Source: Roseomonas elaeocarpi
GTDB lineage: Bacteria; Pseudomonadota; Alphaproteobacteria; Acetobacterales; Acetobacteraceae
DNA: 64,000 bases
Direction: 5' to 3'
Assembly: GCF_042433915.1 (NCBI RefSeq)
Contig: NZ_JBHLUN010000010.1
Span: 275,454-339,453, forward strand
A program made the position numbers and the translations under genes. This document shows, piece by piece, positions 34,067 through 42,496 of this stretch. Within the stretch, counting starts at the first letter, position 1; every line of letters starts with the position of its first letter. The notes under the pieces are model-generated. The model worked only from the letters and a program-made list of their open reading frames with translations, searched no databases and was not told the DNA's origin.

Positions 34067-34348
34067 TGCGTTTCTGGCCCGCATGATCGGCTTCGACGCC
34101 GCGGCGCTGGAGTCGGGCGGCACGCCCTTCTACCAACGCCACCCACCCCCGCGCGGCGCCGTGTCCAGCCCGCAGCCGTCCGCCCCCGCCGGCCCGGGCT
34201 ACCCCTCCCGCACACCGGACCCTCCGCAGACGCTTCGTTGTCCCCCATCATTGTCCCGAGGCGTAAGAACTCTTTGCAAGCTGCCATGGCAGCGGGCAGG
34301 CTGTTCCCATCAACGCGGCACCCTGAGAGTGCCCGGGTGGAGGAAGCG
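34067..34348. other. Intergenic region before the binding-protein gene
   Basis: No gene seen. It presumably holds a separate promoter for the binding protein, whose RBS (GGAGGAAG) ends it. Confidence 0.4.
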
Positions 34349-35662
34349 ATGGAGTTCCAATCACGGCGGAGCCTGCTACGCGCCGGCATGGGCGCGGGGA
34401 CGCTCGGGATCCTGGGGGCCGGCGGCCTGACCGGTGCGAGCCGCCCGGCGCTGGCACAGGCGAAAACCCGGCTGCGCTTCATCTGGTGGGGCTCCAAGGA
34501 ACGCTCCGACCGCAGCTACAAGGCAATGGGCCTCTACACCGCGGCGAACCCCAACGTGCAGGTGGACGGCGAAAGCCTGGGCTGGGGCGACTACTGGCCC
34601 AAGCTCGCCACCCAGGTGGTGGGCCGCAACGCGCCCGACCTGATCCAGATGGACTACCGCTACCTCTTCGAGTACGCGCGCCGCGACACGCTGCTGGCGG
34701 TGGACCCCTATATCCCGAAGACGCTGGCGATCACCGACTTCGGCAAGGACGCCACCGATGTCGGCCGGGTGAACGGCAAGCTCTACGGCGTGAATTTCGG
34801 CGCCAATTCCACCGCCATGCTTTACAGCCGCACGGTGCTGGAAGCCGCCGGGCAGCCGCTGCCCACGCCCGACACGACCTGGGACGACATCGCCAAGCTG
34901 GGCGAGGCGATCACCAAGAAGTCCGGCCGCCAGAACTACTACGGCCTGGGCGACGGCGGCGCGCGCGAGCCCCTGCTCGAGGTCTTCCTGCGGCAGCGTG
35001 GCAAGGCGCTCTACAAGCCCGACGAGACGCTGGGCTTCGATGCCTCCGACATGGAGGAATGGCTGTCGATGTGGGCCGCGCTGCGCAAGAGCGGCGCCTG
35101 CGTTCCGGCCGAGATCGGCGCGCTGAACAAGGACACCATCGAGACCGCCGCCCTGTCGCTGGGCCGGGCGGCGATCGACTTCGCCCATTCCAACCAGCTC
35201 GTCGGCTACCAGCAGGTGAACCCGGACAAGCTGGGCATCTCGCTCAACCCCAAGGGCACGGGCGCCAACAACAAGCCCGGGCAGTACCTGAAGCCCTCGA
35301 TGTTCCTCAGCATCTACGCGCGCTCCCCCCAGGCGGAGGAAGCGGTGAAGCTGATGAACTTCCTGGTCACCGATCCGGAAGCCGGCAAGGCGCTGGGCGT
35401 GGAGCGCGGCGTGTCGGTTTCAGCCCGGCAGCGCGCGGCGATCGTGGAAGGGCTGAACGAGCTGGACAAGGCGCAGGTCAGCTACATCGAGTTGGTCAGC
35501 GAGGCGGCCGGCCCGATCCCCGCCCCGCCGCCCAAGGGCGCCGGCGAGATCGCCTTCAACCTGCGTCGCACCAACGAGCAGGTGGCCTTCGGCCGGATGA
35601 CGCCGCGCGTGGCGGCGGAACAGTTCGTGGCGGACGCCAAGGACATCCTGTCGCGCAGCTGA
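34349..35662 (+). CDS. ABC transporter substrate-binding protein (sugar type), orphan
   Basis: A 437-aa family-1 solute-binding protein. ATG 34349 follows GGAGGAAGCG. The N-terminus FQSRRSLLRAG plus GTLGILGAGGLTG is a Tat signal with cleavage near SRPALAQA. The mature part has the usual sugar-binding pattern (LRFIWWGSKERSDR, NAPDLIQMDYRYL, GVNFGANSTAMLYSR, MTFLV-like MNFLVTDPEAGKALG). No permease or ATPase gene accompanies it, so it must share a transporter encoded elsewhere or act as a sensor. It lies between the sugar-acid operon and the GntR-controlled operon. Confidence 0.85.
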   Translation: MEFQSRRSLLRAGMGAGTLGILGAGGLTGASRPALAQAKTRLRFIWWGSKERSDRSYKAMGLYTAANPNVQVDGESLGWGDYWPKLATQVVGRNAPDLIQMDYRYLFEYARRDTLLAVDPYIPKTLAITDFGKDATDVGRVNGKLYGVNFGANSTAMLYSRTVLEAAGQPLPTPDTTWDDIAKLGEAITKKSGRQNYYGLGDGGAREPLLEVFLRQRGKALYKPDETLGFDASDMEEWLSMWAALRKSGACVPAEIGALNKDTIETAALSLGRAAIDFAHSNQLVGYQQVNPDKLGISLNPKGTGANNKPGQYLKPSMFLSIYARSPQAEEAVKLMNFLVTDPEAGKALGVERGVSVSARQRAAIVEGLNELDKAQVSYIELVSEAAGPIPAPPPKGAGEIAFNLRRTNEQVAFGRMTPRVAAEQFVADAKDILSRS

Positions 35663-35711
35663 GCGCGGCAGCCCCCGGCAACCATCCGGCGGCCGGGGGA
35701 AGGAAGGCTCC

Positions 35712-36437
35712 TCAGCCCGCCGGGGAGCCTCCAGCCCCAACCGGGGCGATGCGGCGCCAGGTGCTGTGGACATGCTGTTCCAGCACCGCGCCCAGCGCCG
35801 GGTCCCTGGCGCGCAGGAGGCGCAGGATCTCCTCGTGCTCGCGGATGGCCTGTGCCCAGACATCCTCGTTGACGCTGCCGAGGTAGCGGGTGCGGTAGAG
35901 CTGGTGGTTCAGCCGCTGGTGGATCTCCAGCAGCGTGCGGTTGCGCGCCATCCGCACGATCAGCCCGTGGATGGCCTGGTTGTTGCGGAAATAGCCCTCT
36001 CGGTCTCGCTCGGCATGCGCCGCGACCATGCGCGCGTGCAGCCCGGCCAGCGCGTCCAGTTCCTCACCCGTGGCGAGGCGAATGGCCGCCTGCCCGGCCA
36101 GCCGTTCCAGCGCCCCCAGCACATCCAGCTTTTCCGCGACCTCGGCCGGCGAGAGCCCGGCGACCACCGCGCCTCGCCCCGGCACCAGCGTCACCAGCCC
36201 ATCCGCGGCGAGGAGCTTCAGCGCTTCCCGAAACGGCGTGCGCGACACCTGAAGCTGTTCCGCCAGTTCCCGTTCCCGCAGCCGCGTGCCCTCGGGCAGG
36301 TCGTCGCGCGTGATGGCGTCGCGCAGCCGCGCCGCGATGCGGCTGGGCAGAGTGTCGCCCCGCAGCGGCTCCGTTTCGGGACGATCCACCCCGCGGTCGG
36401 CTTCCGCGGATGGGTCGGGGCGGGCTTGCGAGCTCAT
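35712..36437 (-). CDS. GntR-family regulator (FCD type)
   Basis: A 241-aa regulator. The winged helix is at about residues 30-95 (PSRIAARLRDAITRDDLPEGTRLRERELAEQLQVSRTPFREALKLLAADGLVTLVPGRGAVV). The FCD effector domain follows with the metal/ligand His pattern (DREGYFRNNQAIHGLI, NHQLYRTRYL, HEEILRLLRARD). It is divergent from the oxidoreductase-kinase operon, 110 bp away, with an ideal FCD-GntR operator (36479-36488) between. It should repress that operon until a sugar-acid ligand is present. Confidence 0.93.
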   Translation of the reverse strand: MSSQARPDPSAEADRGVDRPETEPLRGDTLPSRIAARLRDAITRDDLPEGTRLRERELAEQLQVSRTPFREALKLLAADGLVTLVPGRGAVVAGLSPAEVAEKLDVLGALERLAGQAAIRLATGEELDALAGLHARMVAAHAERDREGYFRNNQAIHGLIVRMARNRTLLEIHQRLNHQLYRTRYLGSVNEDVWAQAIREHEEILRLLRARDPALGAVLEQHVHSTWRRIAPVGAGGSPAG

Positions 36438-36478
36438 CCGGCGCTTTCCCTCAAAGCTTGCAGCGTCATTCGCGACGT

Positions 36479-36488
36479 TGGTATACCA
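36479..36488. promoter_or_regulatory. GntR operator
   Basis: TGGTATACCA is a perfect palindrome of the TGGTnnACCA/TTGTATACAA type bound by FCD-family GntR proteins. It sits centrally between the regulator and the divergent oxidoreductase gene. Confidence 0.6.
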
Positions 36489-36547
36489 TATTCAGCTTAA
36501 AGAGTGCAGCCGGCGAAACACGGCGCGCCGAGGAAGGAAGCAGGGCC

Positions 36548-37912
36548 ATGAACCACGAATTCCTGTTCCGGAAGGAGCTGGGCCGCCCGGTCCGCGTCGT
36601 GGTCACGGGCGCGCGGGGCGGCTTCGGGCGGTCGCTGCTGGTGCAGTGCCGGCAGGTTCCGAGCATCACCCTGGCCGCCCTGTGCGACCTCGACACCGCC
36701 GGCGTGATGGCGCTGCTGGGCGAGCTGGGCTTCCCCGAAGACGCGGCCCGGATCTGCCGCACGGCGGCGGAGGTGCGCGAAGCCGTGGCGGCCGGCGCGA
36801 TCGTGGTGACGGCGGAGGCCAACCTCCTGCCCGGGGTTCCGGCCGACATCCTGGTGGAATCCACCGGCCAGCCGGAGGCCAGCGCCCGCTTCGCCCGCGA
36901 CGCCATCGACCGAGGCCTGCACGTGGCCATGGTCACCAAGGAGACCGACAGCGTCGTGGGGCCGGAGCTGAACCGCCGCGCCGTGGCCAAGGGCCTCGTC
37001 TACACCACGGCGGATGGCGACCAGCCCAGCAACCTCGTCGGCCTCGTGACCTGGGCCCGCACCCTGGGCTTCGAGGTGGTCTGCGCCGGCAAGTCCAGCG
37101 AGTACGACTACGTCTTCGACGAGCGCCGCGGCACGGTGGACTACACCGGCCAGGTGGTGGAGGCCACGTCACTGCGCGAGCTGTGGGACCTCGGCAGCGA
37201 CGTGGCGGGCGGCATCGCCCGGCGCAGCGCGGCGCTGAGCGCCCTGCCGCAGAGCGCCACGCCGGACTACTGCGAGATGAACGTGGTGGCGAACTCCACC
37301 GGCCTCATCCCCTCGCGCGACGCGCTGAACTACCCGCTCTGCCGCATCAGCGAGTTGGCCGACGTGTTCATCCCGCGCGAGGATGGCGGCATCCTCGACC
37401 GCACCAGTGTGGTGGACGTGTTCAACAACATCCGCCGCACCGACGAGGCGAGCTTCGGCGGCGGCGTCTTCGTGATCGTGCGCTGCACCGACGCCCCGGT
37501 CTGGGAGATGCTGCGCGAGAAGGGCCACGTCGTCGGCCGCAGCGGCAAGTACGCCTGCATCTATCACCCCTATCACCTGATGGGGCTGGAAACGCCGATG
37601 ACGCTGCTCTCGGCCGTGCTGCACGGCCGCCCCTCCGGCAGCGACCGGCAGGAGCGCCACGCGGTGATGGTGGCGCGCGCCGAGCGCGACTTCCGCGCGG
37701 GCGAAACCCTGCACATGGGCGGCCACCACCACGTCATGACCGACATGACGGCGCTGCTGCTGCCGGCCGTCGAGGCGGTGGGCCTCGCCCCCTTCTACCT
37801 GGCCGCCAACAAGGCGCTGCGGCACGACGTGGCCAAGGGCACGCTGCTGCGCGAGGATGCCGTGTCGCTCGACGGTTCCGTGCTGCAAGCGCTGCGCAAC
37901 GGCGCCGCCTGA
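36548..37912 (+). CDS. NAD(P)-dependent oxidoreductase, homoserine-dehydrogenase-like with SAF-type C-terminus
   Basis: A 454-aa protein. ATG 36548 was chosen over the longer frame from 36410, which overlaps the regulator. The N-terminus has a Rossmann fold (VVVTGARGGFGRSLLVQC), then AALCDLDTAGVMALL and LVESTGQPEASARFA. The C-terminal part (FRAGETLHMGGHH ... AKGTLLREDAVSL) resembles SAF domains of this family. Such proteins accompany OtnK-type kinases in four-carbon and branched sugar-acid operons, oxidising the acid to its 3-oxo form before phosphorylation. The exact substrate (erythronate, threonate, apionate) cannot be told. Confidence 0.8.
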   Translation: MNHEFLFRKELGRPVRVVVTGARGGFGRSLLVQCRQVPSITLAALCDLDTAGVMALLGELGFPEDAARICRTAAEVREAVAAGAIVVTAEANLLPGVPADILVESTGQPEASARFARDAIDRGLHVAMVTKETDSVVGPELNRRAVAKGLVYTTADGDQPSNLVGLVTWARTLGFEVVCAGKSSEYDYVFDERRGTVDYTGQVVEATSLRELWDLGSDVAGGIARRSAALSALPQSATPDYCEMNVVANSTGLIPSRDALNYPLCRISELADVFIPREDGGILDRTSVVDVFNNIRRTDEASFGGGVFVIVRCTDAPVWEMLREKGHVVGRSGKYACIYHPYHLMGLETPMTLLSAVLHGRPSGSDRQERHAVMVARAERDFRAGETLHMGGHHHVMTDMTALLLPAVEAVGLAPFYLAANKALRHDVAKGTLLREDAVSLDGSVLQALRNGAA

Positions 37913-37924
37913 AGGAGAAGCCCC

Positions 37925-39205
37925 ATGCCTGACCACAAGCCCCTCCTCGGCTGCGTCGCCGACGACTTCACCGGCGCCACCGACCTCGCCTCCATGCTGG
38001 TGCGCAACGGCATGCGCGCCGTGCAGCTGATCGGCGTGCCGGGCGGTGACACGCCCGTGCCCGAGGCCGACGCCATCATCGTGGCGCTGAAGTCGCGCAC
38101 CAGCCCGGTGGCCGAGGCGGTGGCGCAGAGCACCGCCGCGCTGCGCTGGCTGCGCGAGGCGGGCTGCCAACAGTTCTTCTTCAAGTACTGCTCCACCTTC
38201 GACAGCACCGACGAGGGCAATATCGGCCCCGTCGCCGACGCCCTGCTGCGAGAGCTGGGCGACGACTTCGCCCTCGCCTGCCCGGCCTTCCCGGCCAATG
38301 GCCGCAGCGTCTACCAGGGGCACCTCTTCGTCGGCACGCGGCTGCTGAACGAGAGCGGGATGGAGCACCACCCGCTGACGCCGATGCGCGACGCCGACCT
38401 GGTCCGCGTGCTGGGCCGCCAGACGGAGGGCAAGGTCGGGCTGGTTCCCACCGCCCGTGTCCAGGCGGGCGTGGCCGCCATGCGCGAGGCCATGGCGGCG
38501 CTGCGCACCGAGGGGCACCGCTACGCCATCGTGGACGCGGTGTCGGACAGCGACCTGCGGGTGATCGGCGAGGCCGCGGCGGAGCACCGCCTCCTCACCG
38601 GCGGCTCGGGCATCGCCATGGGCCTGCCCGAGAACTTCCGCCGGCAAGGGCTGCTTCCGACGCGCGGCGAGGCCGGCGAGCTTCCCGCCGTCGAGGGTCC
38701 GGCCGCCGTACTGGCGGGCTCCTGTTCGCGCGCCACGCTGGCGCAGATCGCCGCGGCGCGGGAATCGCTGGAGGTTCTGGAGCTCGACGTCCTGGCCACG
38801 CCCGAGGCCGGGGCGCTGACGCAACAGGCGCTGGACTGGGCGGCCACGCGGCTCGCTACCCAGCCGATCGTGATCGCCGCCTCCGCCCCGCCGGAAAAGG
38901 TCGCGGCGCTGCAGGAGAAGCTGGGACGCGACGCGGCCGGTGCGCTGGTGGAGGAGGTTCTGGCCGGCGTTGCGGAAGCGCTGGTCGGGCGCGGCGTGCG
39001 CCGCCTCGTGGTGGCGGGCGGCGAAACCTCCGGCGCGGTGGTGTCGCGCCTGGGGGTGCGGCAGCTGCGGATCGGGGCGGAGATCGACCCGGGCGTGCCC
39101 TGGACCCTGGCCGAGGGGCACGGCGAGGAAATCCTGCTGGCGCTGAAGTCCGGCAATTTCGGCGGCCGCGACTTCTTCCGCGAGGCCTTCCGCAAGCTGC
39201 CCTGA
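37925..39205 (+). CDS. otnK: Four-carbon acid sugar kinase (OtnK/DUF1537 family)
   Basis: A 426-aa kinase typical of 3-oxo-tetronate kinases, phosphorylating a 3-oxo sugar acid for a downstream aldolase or decarboxylase. N-domain motif GCVADDFTGATDLASMLVRNG; KYCSTFDSTDEGNIGPV near residue 90; C-domain ATP-binding region VVAGGETSGAVVSRLG and ALKSGNFGGRDFF. Length is standard. It follows the oxidoreductase by 12 bp in one GntR-regulated operon. The aldolase (OtnC) and isomerase (OtnI) partners are absent from the window, so the pathway must be completed elsewhere, or by the RraA-like enzyme. Confidence 0.88.
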   Translation: MPDHKPLLGCVADDFTGATDLASMLVRNGMRAVQLIGVPGGDTPVPEADAIIVALKSRTSPVAEAVAQSTAALRWLREAGCQQFFFKYCSTFDSTDEGNIGPVADALLRELGDDFALACPAFPANGRSVYQGHLFVGTRLLNESGMEHHPLTPMRDADLVRVLGRQTEGKVGLVPTARVQAGVAAMREAMAALRTEGHRYAIVDAVSDSDLRVIGEAAAEHRLLTGGSGIAMGLPENFRRQGLLPTRGEAGELPAVEGPAAVLAGSCSRATLAQIAAARESLEVLELDVLATPEAGALTQQALDWAATRLATQPIVIAASAPPEKVAALQEKLGRDAAGALVEEVLAGVAEALVGRGVRRLVVAGGETSGAVVSRLGVRQLRIGAEIDPGVPWTLAEGHGEEILLALKSGNFGGRDFFREAFRKLP

Positions 39206-39264
39206 CGCCCCGCAACCCGGCGCCCTGCTGCCCCGGGGCGCGACGGCCTCCGGCCTCGGGGCCG

Positions 39265-39522
39265 TCAGGCCAGCGCGAAGCTCACGCCGAGGCGGAAGCG
39301 TTCCGCCACGGCGTCGGGCATGGCGACGGGCCCGTAGTAGCGGGCCAACCGCAGGTCACTCGGGGACAGCACCGCGAAGCCGTCGCGCCATTCGCCACGG
39401 CTCTCGTGGTCGGGCCAGTCCTCACCGCGCCACATCAGGGGGCGAAGCCCGTCCCCATCCTCGACCCAGTGCCAGCCGCTCCGTTCCGGCGCTGCCGGAA
39501 CACCATTCCATCGTCCCGACAT
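39265..39522 (-). CDS. Small hypothetical protein
   Basis: An 85-aa protein with ATG start and a strong RBS (GAGGAG, 5 bases before the start), so it is probably real. It is Trp-rich (W5, W18, W31, W36, W45) with many Arg/Asp residues. The segment ESRGEWRDGFAVLSPSDLRLARYYGPVAMPDAVAERF could form a small alpha/beta domain. There is no signal peptide. It sits alone between the otnK gene (convergent, 59 bp) and the ribonucleotide reductase gene, transcribed as the latter. Function unknown. Confidence 0.65.
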   Translation of the reverse strand: MSGRWNGVPAAPERSGWHWVEDGDGLRPLMWRGEDWPDHESRGEWRDGFAVLSPSDLRLARYYGPVAMPDAVAERFRLGVSFALA

Positions 39523-39628
39523 CGCGTCTCCTCGGGGTTCCGGTACTGCTGCTGCCGCGATGGCCGCAAGCTTTGATCGACGTTCTGCTGATTAATACGT
39601 GGAACCCGTGGAGGAGCTATTAAGTAAA

Positions 39629-39659
39629 GCAGGAAGCCGTCGAAATCATGGCTTCCTGC
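39629..39659 (-). terminator. Intrinsic terminator of the ribonucleotide reductase gene
   Basis: GCAGGAAGCC (39629-39638) pairs perfectly with GGCTTCCTGC (39650-39659). On the minus strand the stem is followed by TTTACTTAAT. It lies 13 bp after the stop at 39672. Confidence 0.8.
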
Positions 39660-39671
39660 AGAATGTTTCGA

Positions 39672-42113
39672 TCAGATCGGGCAGACGCCGCTGGCGCACT
39701 GCAGGTGTGCCCAGTCCACCGCCTCCTGCACCGTGCCGTCGTTGATGTTCTCCACGATCGCGGCGAACTTCCCGGCGGACACCTCTTCCTCCGGCAGGTA
39801 CTCGTAGCCCAGTTCGCTGTCAGGGCGGCTGGGCAGGATCGAGCAGCAGCGCACCCGCGGCTGCTCGTCGCGCACGATGGCGCGGAAGCTGTCGAGGTCG
39901 TGCTGGTCGGTATAAACCTTCAGCGTGTAGCTGACCTGGTTGCCGCGCTCGGCGCCGATCCAGTAGCGCTCCATCAGGCGCAGCCACTGGTACTGCTCCT
40001 CCGGCGTCGCTTCCGGCGCGGTGACGAGGCCGTCGCCCAGGCCCAGCCGCTGCAGCAGCGGCACGGTGGGGAAGCCCACGATGCTCATGCCGGGGAAGGA
40101 GCGCAGCTGCCGGATCGGGTAGCCGCGCGCCTCATAATCCGCCAGCAGCGGGTCGGAACCGGTGAGCCAGGCGCCCGTCGCCTCGTCGCGCGTGCCCTTG
40201 AACTGCACCCAGCGCAGGTACTGGCGGCGGGCCGGCAGGTGCGCGCCCTCGGTCAGGGCAAACAGCTTCGAGGTGGTGCCGGCGGGCTTCACCGTGGTGA
40301 CCGTCACCGGATGCACCATGCCGAGCTCGTCGGCATAGGCGATGGACTCCGCCTTGGCCGCCTCGGACAGGCGGTCCAGCATCCCCCAGAAATCGGCGGA
40401 ACGCTCACTGTCCAGCAGCTCACGGAAGCCGTGGCCGAAGCGCATCCAGGCCCATTCGTGCAACCCGGTGGGGCCGACGCCGATGCGGTTGGTGCGCGCC
40501 ACTTCCTCACCGTAAAGGGCGTTCATGCGGTTGGCGCGGATCAGGAAACGCACCGCCAGGCGGACGCTGTCCTCAACCCGGCGGTCCCAGGCCTCGGCCA
40601 CCTCGGCGGGGATGTTGCCGGCCTCCAGCGCGTTGATCTCCACCGGGCAGGCCAGCAGCGGCGCGAAGTCGGCGATCACGCAGTAGCCACCCGTGACGTG
40701 CAGCGTGATCTCGCCGCAGGGGTTGGTGGTCACCGGGAAATTGGCCGAGGAGGCACGGCGCGCGGTCTCGGCCAGCAGCCCCGCCGCGTGGTCGACCTGA
40801 TACCGGTCGGAACGGAAGTCGCGCCCGTCCTCGTGCACCGGCTTCTGCCAGGCGGAGCCGGTGCGGTGGTCCTCCAGCATGTCGCCGTTGATGAAGCCGG
40901 GCTCGCCGTTGAGGTAGGCGCAGCGGGTGACTTCCTCGAACACCATGCGGGCGTGCTGGGTCAGGCGGTCGTCCGGCTCGCCGGTGCGCACGCGCTCCCA
41001 GAACTCACGGTCCACCATGACGGAGTTGTTGGCGGTCCAAAGGCCGCCCTCGGACTTGGCGCGGATGAAGCGGCCGATACCGGGGTCGCGCCAGCTCTTG
41101 GTGGCCATGCGCGCGGCGCGACGGGCGCCGCCCACCTGCACCTCGACCGAGAGGTGGTGGTCCACCAGCAGCGCCTGCTCCCAGGGCTGCAGCGCCTCGC
41201 CCGCGGGGTCGCGGTCGCGCGACGGCTCCAGAACGTGGCGGCGGATGTTCATCAGGCCCCGCAGCAGCGACACCGGGCCCGAGGCCGGGCGCCCCTGCAT
41301 GCCGCGGATCGGGCTGCCGGCCGGGCGAACATCGGACAGGTCGAGCACCAGCACCTCGTCGGCGCGGCCCTCGAAGGCCATGGATTCTAGGATCTCGACC
41401 GCCTTGGCCCAGCCTTCGCGGCTGTCGGCGACCTTGTGGATCGTGGCGCCGGCCGGGGCGTCGGCCAGGTCGCGCAGCAGCTCACGGCCGAGGAAGCCGC
41501 GCAGTTCGGCCTCCTGGGCGGCGTCGAAGCTCTCCTCGGTGCTGCCCCAGGGCAGCAGGCTCATCTCGATGCCGAAGCGGTGCAGCGCCTGGCGGGTCTC
41601 GGGATAGTCCTTGTGCGAGGGCGACAGGTGCAGCACGAGGCGCGGCGCCCGGGCCCAGTCCACCGCCATCAGCTCATCATCGTAGGCGCGGCCGACGCCG
41701 GAGCCGTTCAGCAGCAGGTAGAACTCGGCAAAGGAGCTGATCGCGGTGGAGCAGTTGGTGAACACCTCCATGTTGCGCCCCACTTGGTCGCGGTCGCCGT
41801 GCTGGAGGTGACGGCCCGAGGTCAGCAGCGCGCCGGTGGCGATGGCGTTGCGAAGGCGCATCTCCTCCAGGGCGCGGGCCTCGGCCGAACCGTGGGTCAC
41901 CAGCGACATGTTGCCCGCGGCCACGCGGTCGGCCACGCGCCCGAAGGACTCCTCGTCCTCGGGCCGGAACACGGTGCGGCGGCCCACCGCCACGCCCATC
42001 CCAACGTCCAGGGCACGCGGCGGCAGCGGGCTGTCGCCGAAGCCGGTGCCCGGGATGGTGTGCTGCACGCTGTCCTGCCGGACTGCGAGGGAGGGGTGGC
42101 TGTAGCCGTCCAT
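39672..42113 (-). CDS. Adenosylcobalamin-dependent ribonucleotide reductase (class II, monomeric RTPR-like)
   Basis: An 813-aa enzyme making deoxyribonucleotides with B12 instead of an Fe/Mn subunit. ATG 42113 has RBS AAGGAG. Visible residues are the first redox Cys in EVFTNCSTA, the thiyl Cys in NPCGEI with its partner Cys 12 residues later (GGYC), DLSDVRPAGSPIRGMQG, VKPAGTTSKLF, and the C-terminal shuttle pair CASGVCPI. Length and motif order fit the single-chain triphosphate reductase of Lactobacillus leichmannii type. Alphaproteobacteria more often carry larger NrdJ forms. An NrdR-like box lies upstream and a terminator follows. Confidence 0.88.
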   Translation of the reverse strand: MDGYSHPSLAVRQDSVQHTIPGTGFGDSPLPPRALDVGMGVAVGRRTVFRPEDEESFGRVADRVAAGNMSLVTHGSAEARALEEMRLRNAIATGALLTSGRHLQHGDRDQVGRNMEVFTNCSTAISSFAEFYLLLNGSGVGRAYDDELMAVDWARAPRLVLHLSPSHKDYPETRQALHRFGIEMSLLPWGSTEESFDAAQEAELRGFLGRELLRDLADAPAGATIHKVADSREGWAKAVEILESMAFEGRADEVLVLDLSDVRPAGSPIRGMQGRPASGPVSLLRGLMNIRRHVLEPSRDRDPAGEALQPWEQALLVDHHLSVEVQVGGARRAARMATKSWRDPGIGRFIRAKSEGGLWTANNSVMVDREFWERVRTGEPDDRLTQHARMVFEEVTRCAYLNGEPGFINGDMLEDHRTGSAWQKPVHEDGRDFRSDRYQVDHAAGLLAETARRASSANFPVTTNPCGEITLHVTGGYCVIADFAPLLACPVEINALEAGNIPAEVAEAWDRRVEDSVRLAVRFLIRANRMNALYGEEVARTNRIGVGPTGLHEWAWMRFGHGFRELLDSERSADFWGMLDRLSEAAKAESIAYADELGMVHPVTVTTVKPAGTTSKLFALTEGAHLPARRQYLRWVQFKGTRDEATGAWLTGSDPLLADYEARGYPIRQLRSFPGMSIVGFPTVPLLQRLGLGDGLVTAPEATPEEQYQWLRLMERYWIGAERGNQVSYTLKVYTDQHDLDSFRAIVRDEQPRVRCCSILPSRPDSELGYEYLPEEEVSAGKFAAIVENINDGTVQEAVDWAHLQCASGVCPI

Positions 42114-42196
42114 CGAGTGCTCCTTCTTGTGGGGTGTTCCCGCTGCGAACGATGCCCGGGGCCCTCCAGGGCGGCGCGGCTCGATTCGGTGGAGGA

Positions 42197-42212
42197 ACAC
42201 CATATATGGTGT
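42197..42212. promoter_or_regulatory. NrdR-box-like palindrome
   Basis: ACACCATATATGGTGT is a perfect 16-bp palindrome, two positions from the NrdR consensus ACACwATATATwGTGT, 84 bp before the reductase ATG. NrdR usually binds a pair of boxes 15-16 bp apart; I see only one. Confidence 0.6.
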
Positions 42213-42496
42213 CTGGTATCGTCGGTTTCGCTAGATGAAGCCATAGCTCCCCAAACCCGAGCTCGTCATCCTCACAGTTTCCGGAGTCCAAGCGACCCGG
42301 AAGACACAGGTTCGATGACCATGCGGAAGCATCATCCGGCAGCGCACTGTTTCCAGCCGAAAGCCGCCGCCGGACCTTCTTCGTTCCCCATCCCGCCCGT
42401 CACGGAAGGGTGAATCCGGAGACCCTCAGGGCACTTGGTTGGCGGATGGGATCAGGCGCTCTATAGCCCCCGAAACACCACGAACCGGACCTGTTC
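42213..42496. other. Divergent promoter region, reductase / peptide ABC operon
   Basis: No gene seen. It should contain promoters for both the leftward reductase and the rightward transporter operon. No riboswitch (including cobalamin type) is recognised. Confidence 0.4.

Noticed and set aside
31409..34123. 904-aa minus-strand open frame over the dehydratase and aldolase genes
   Set aside because: Long only because of high GC; His/Arg/Val-rich shadow of the real genes.
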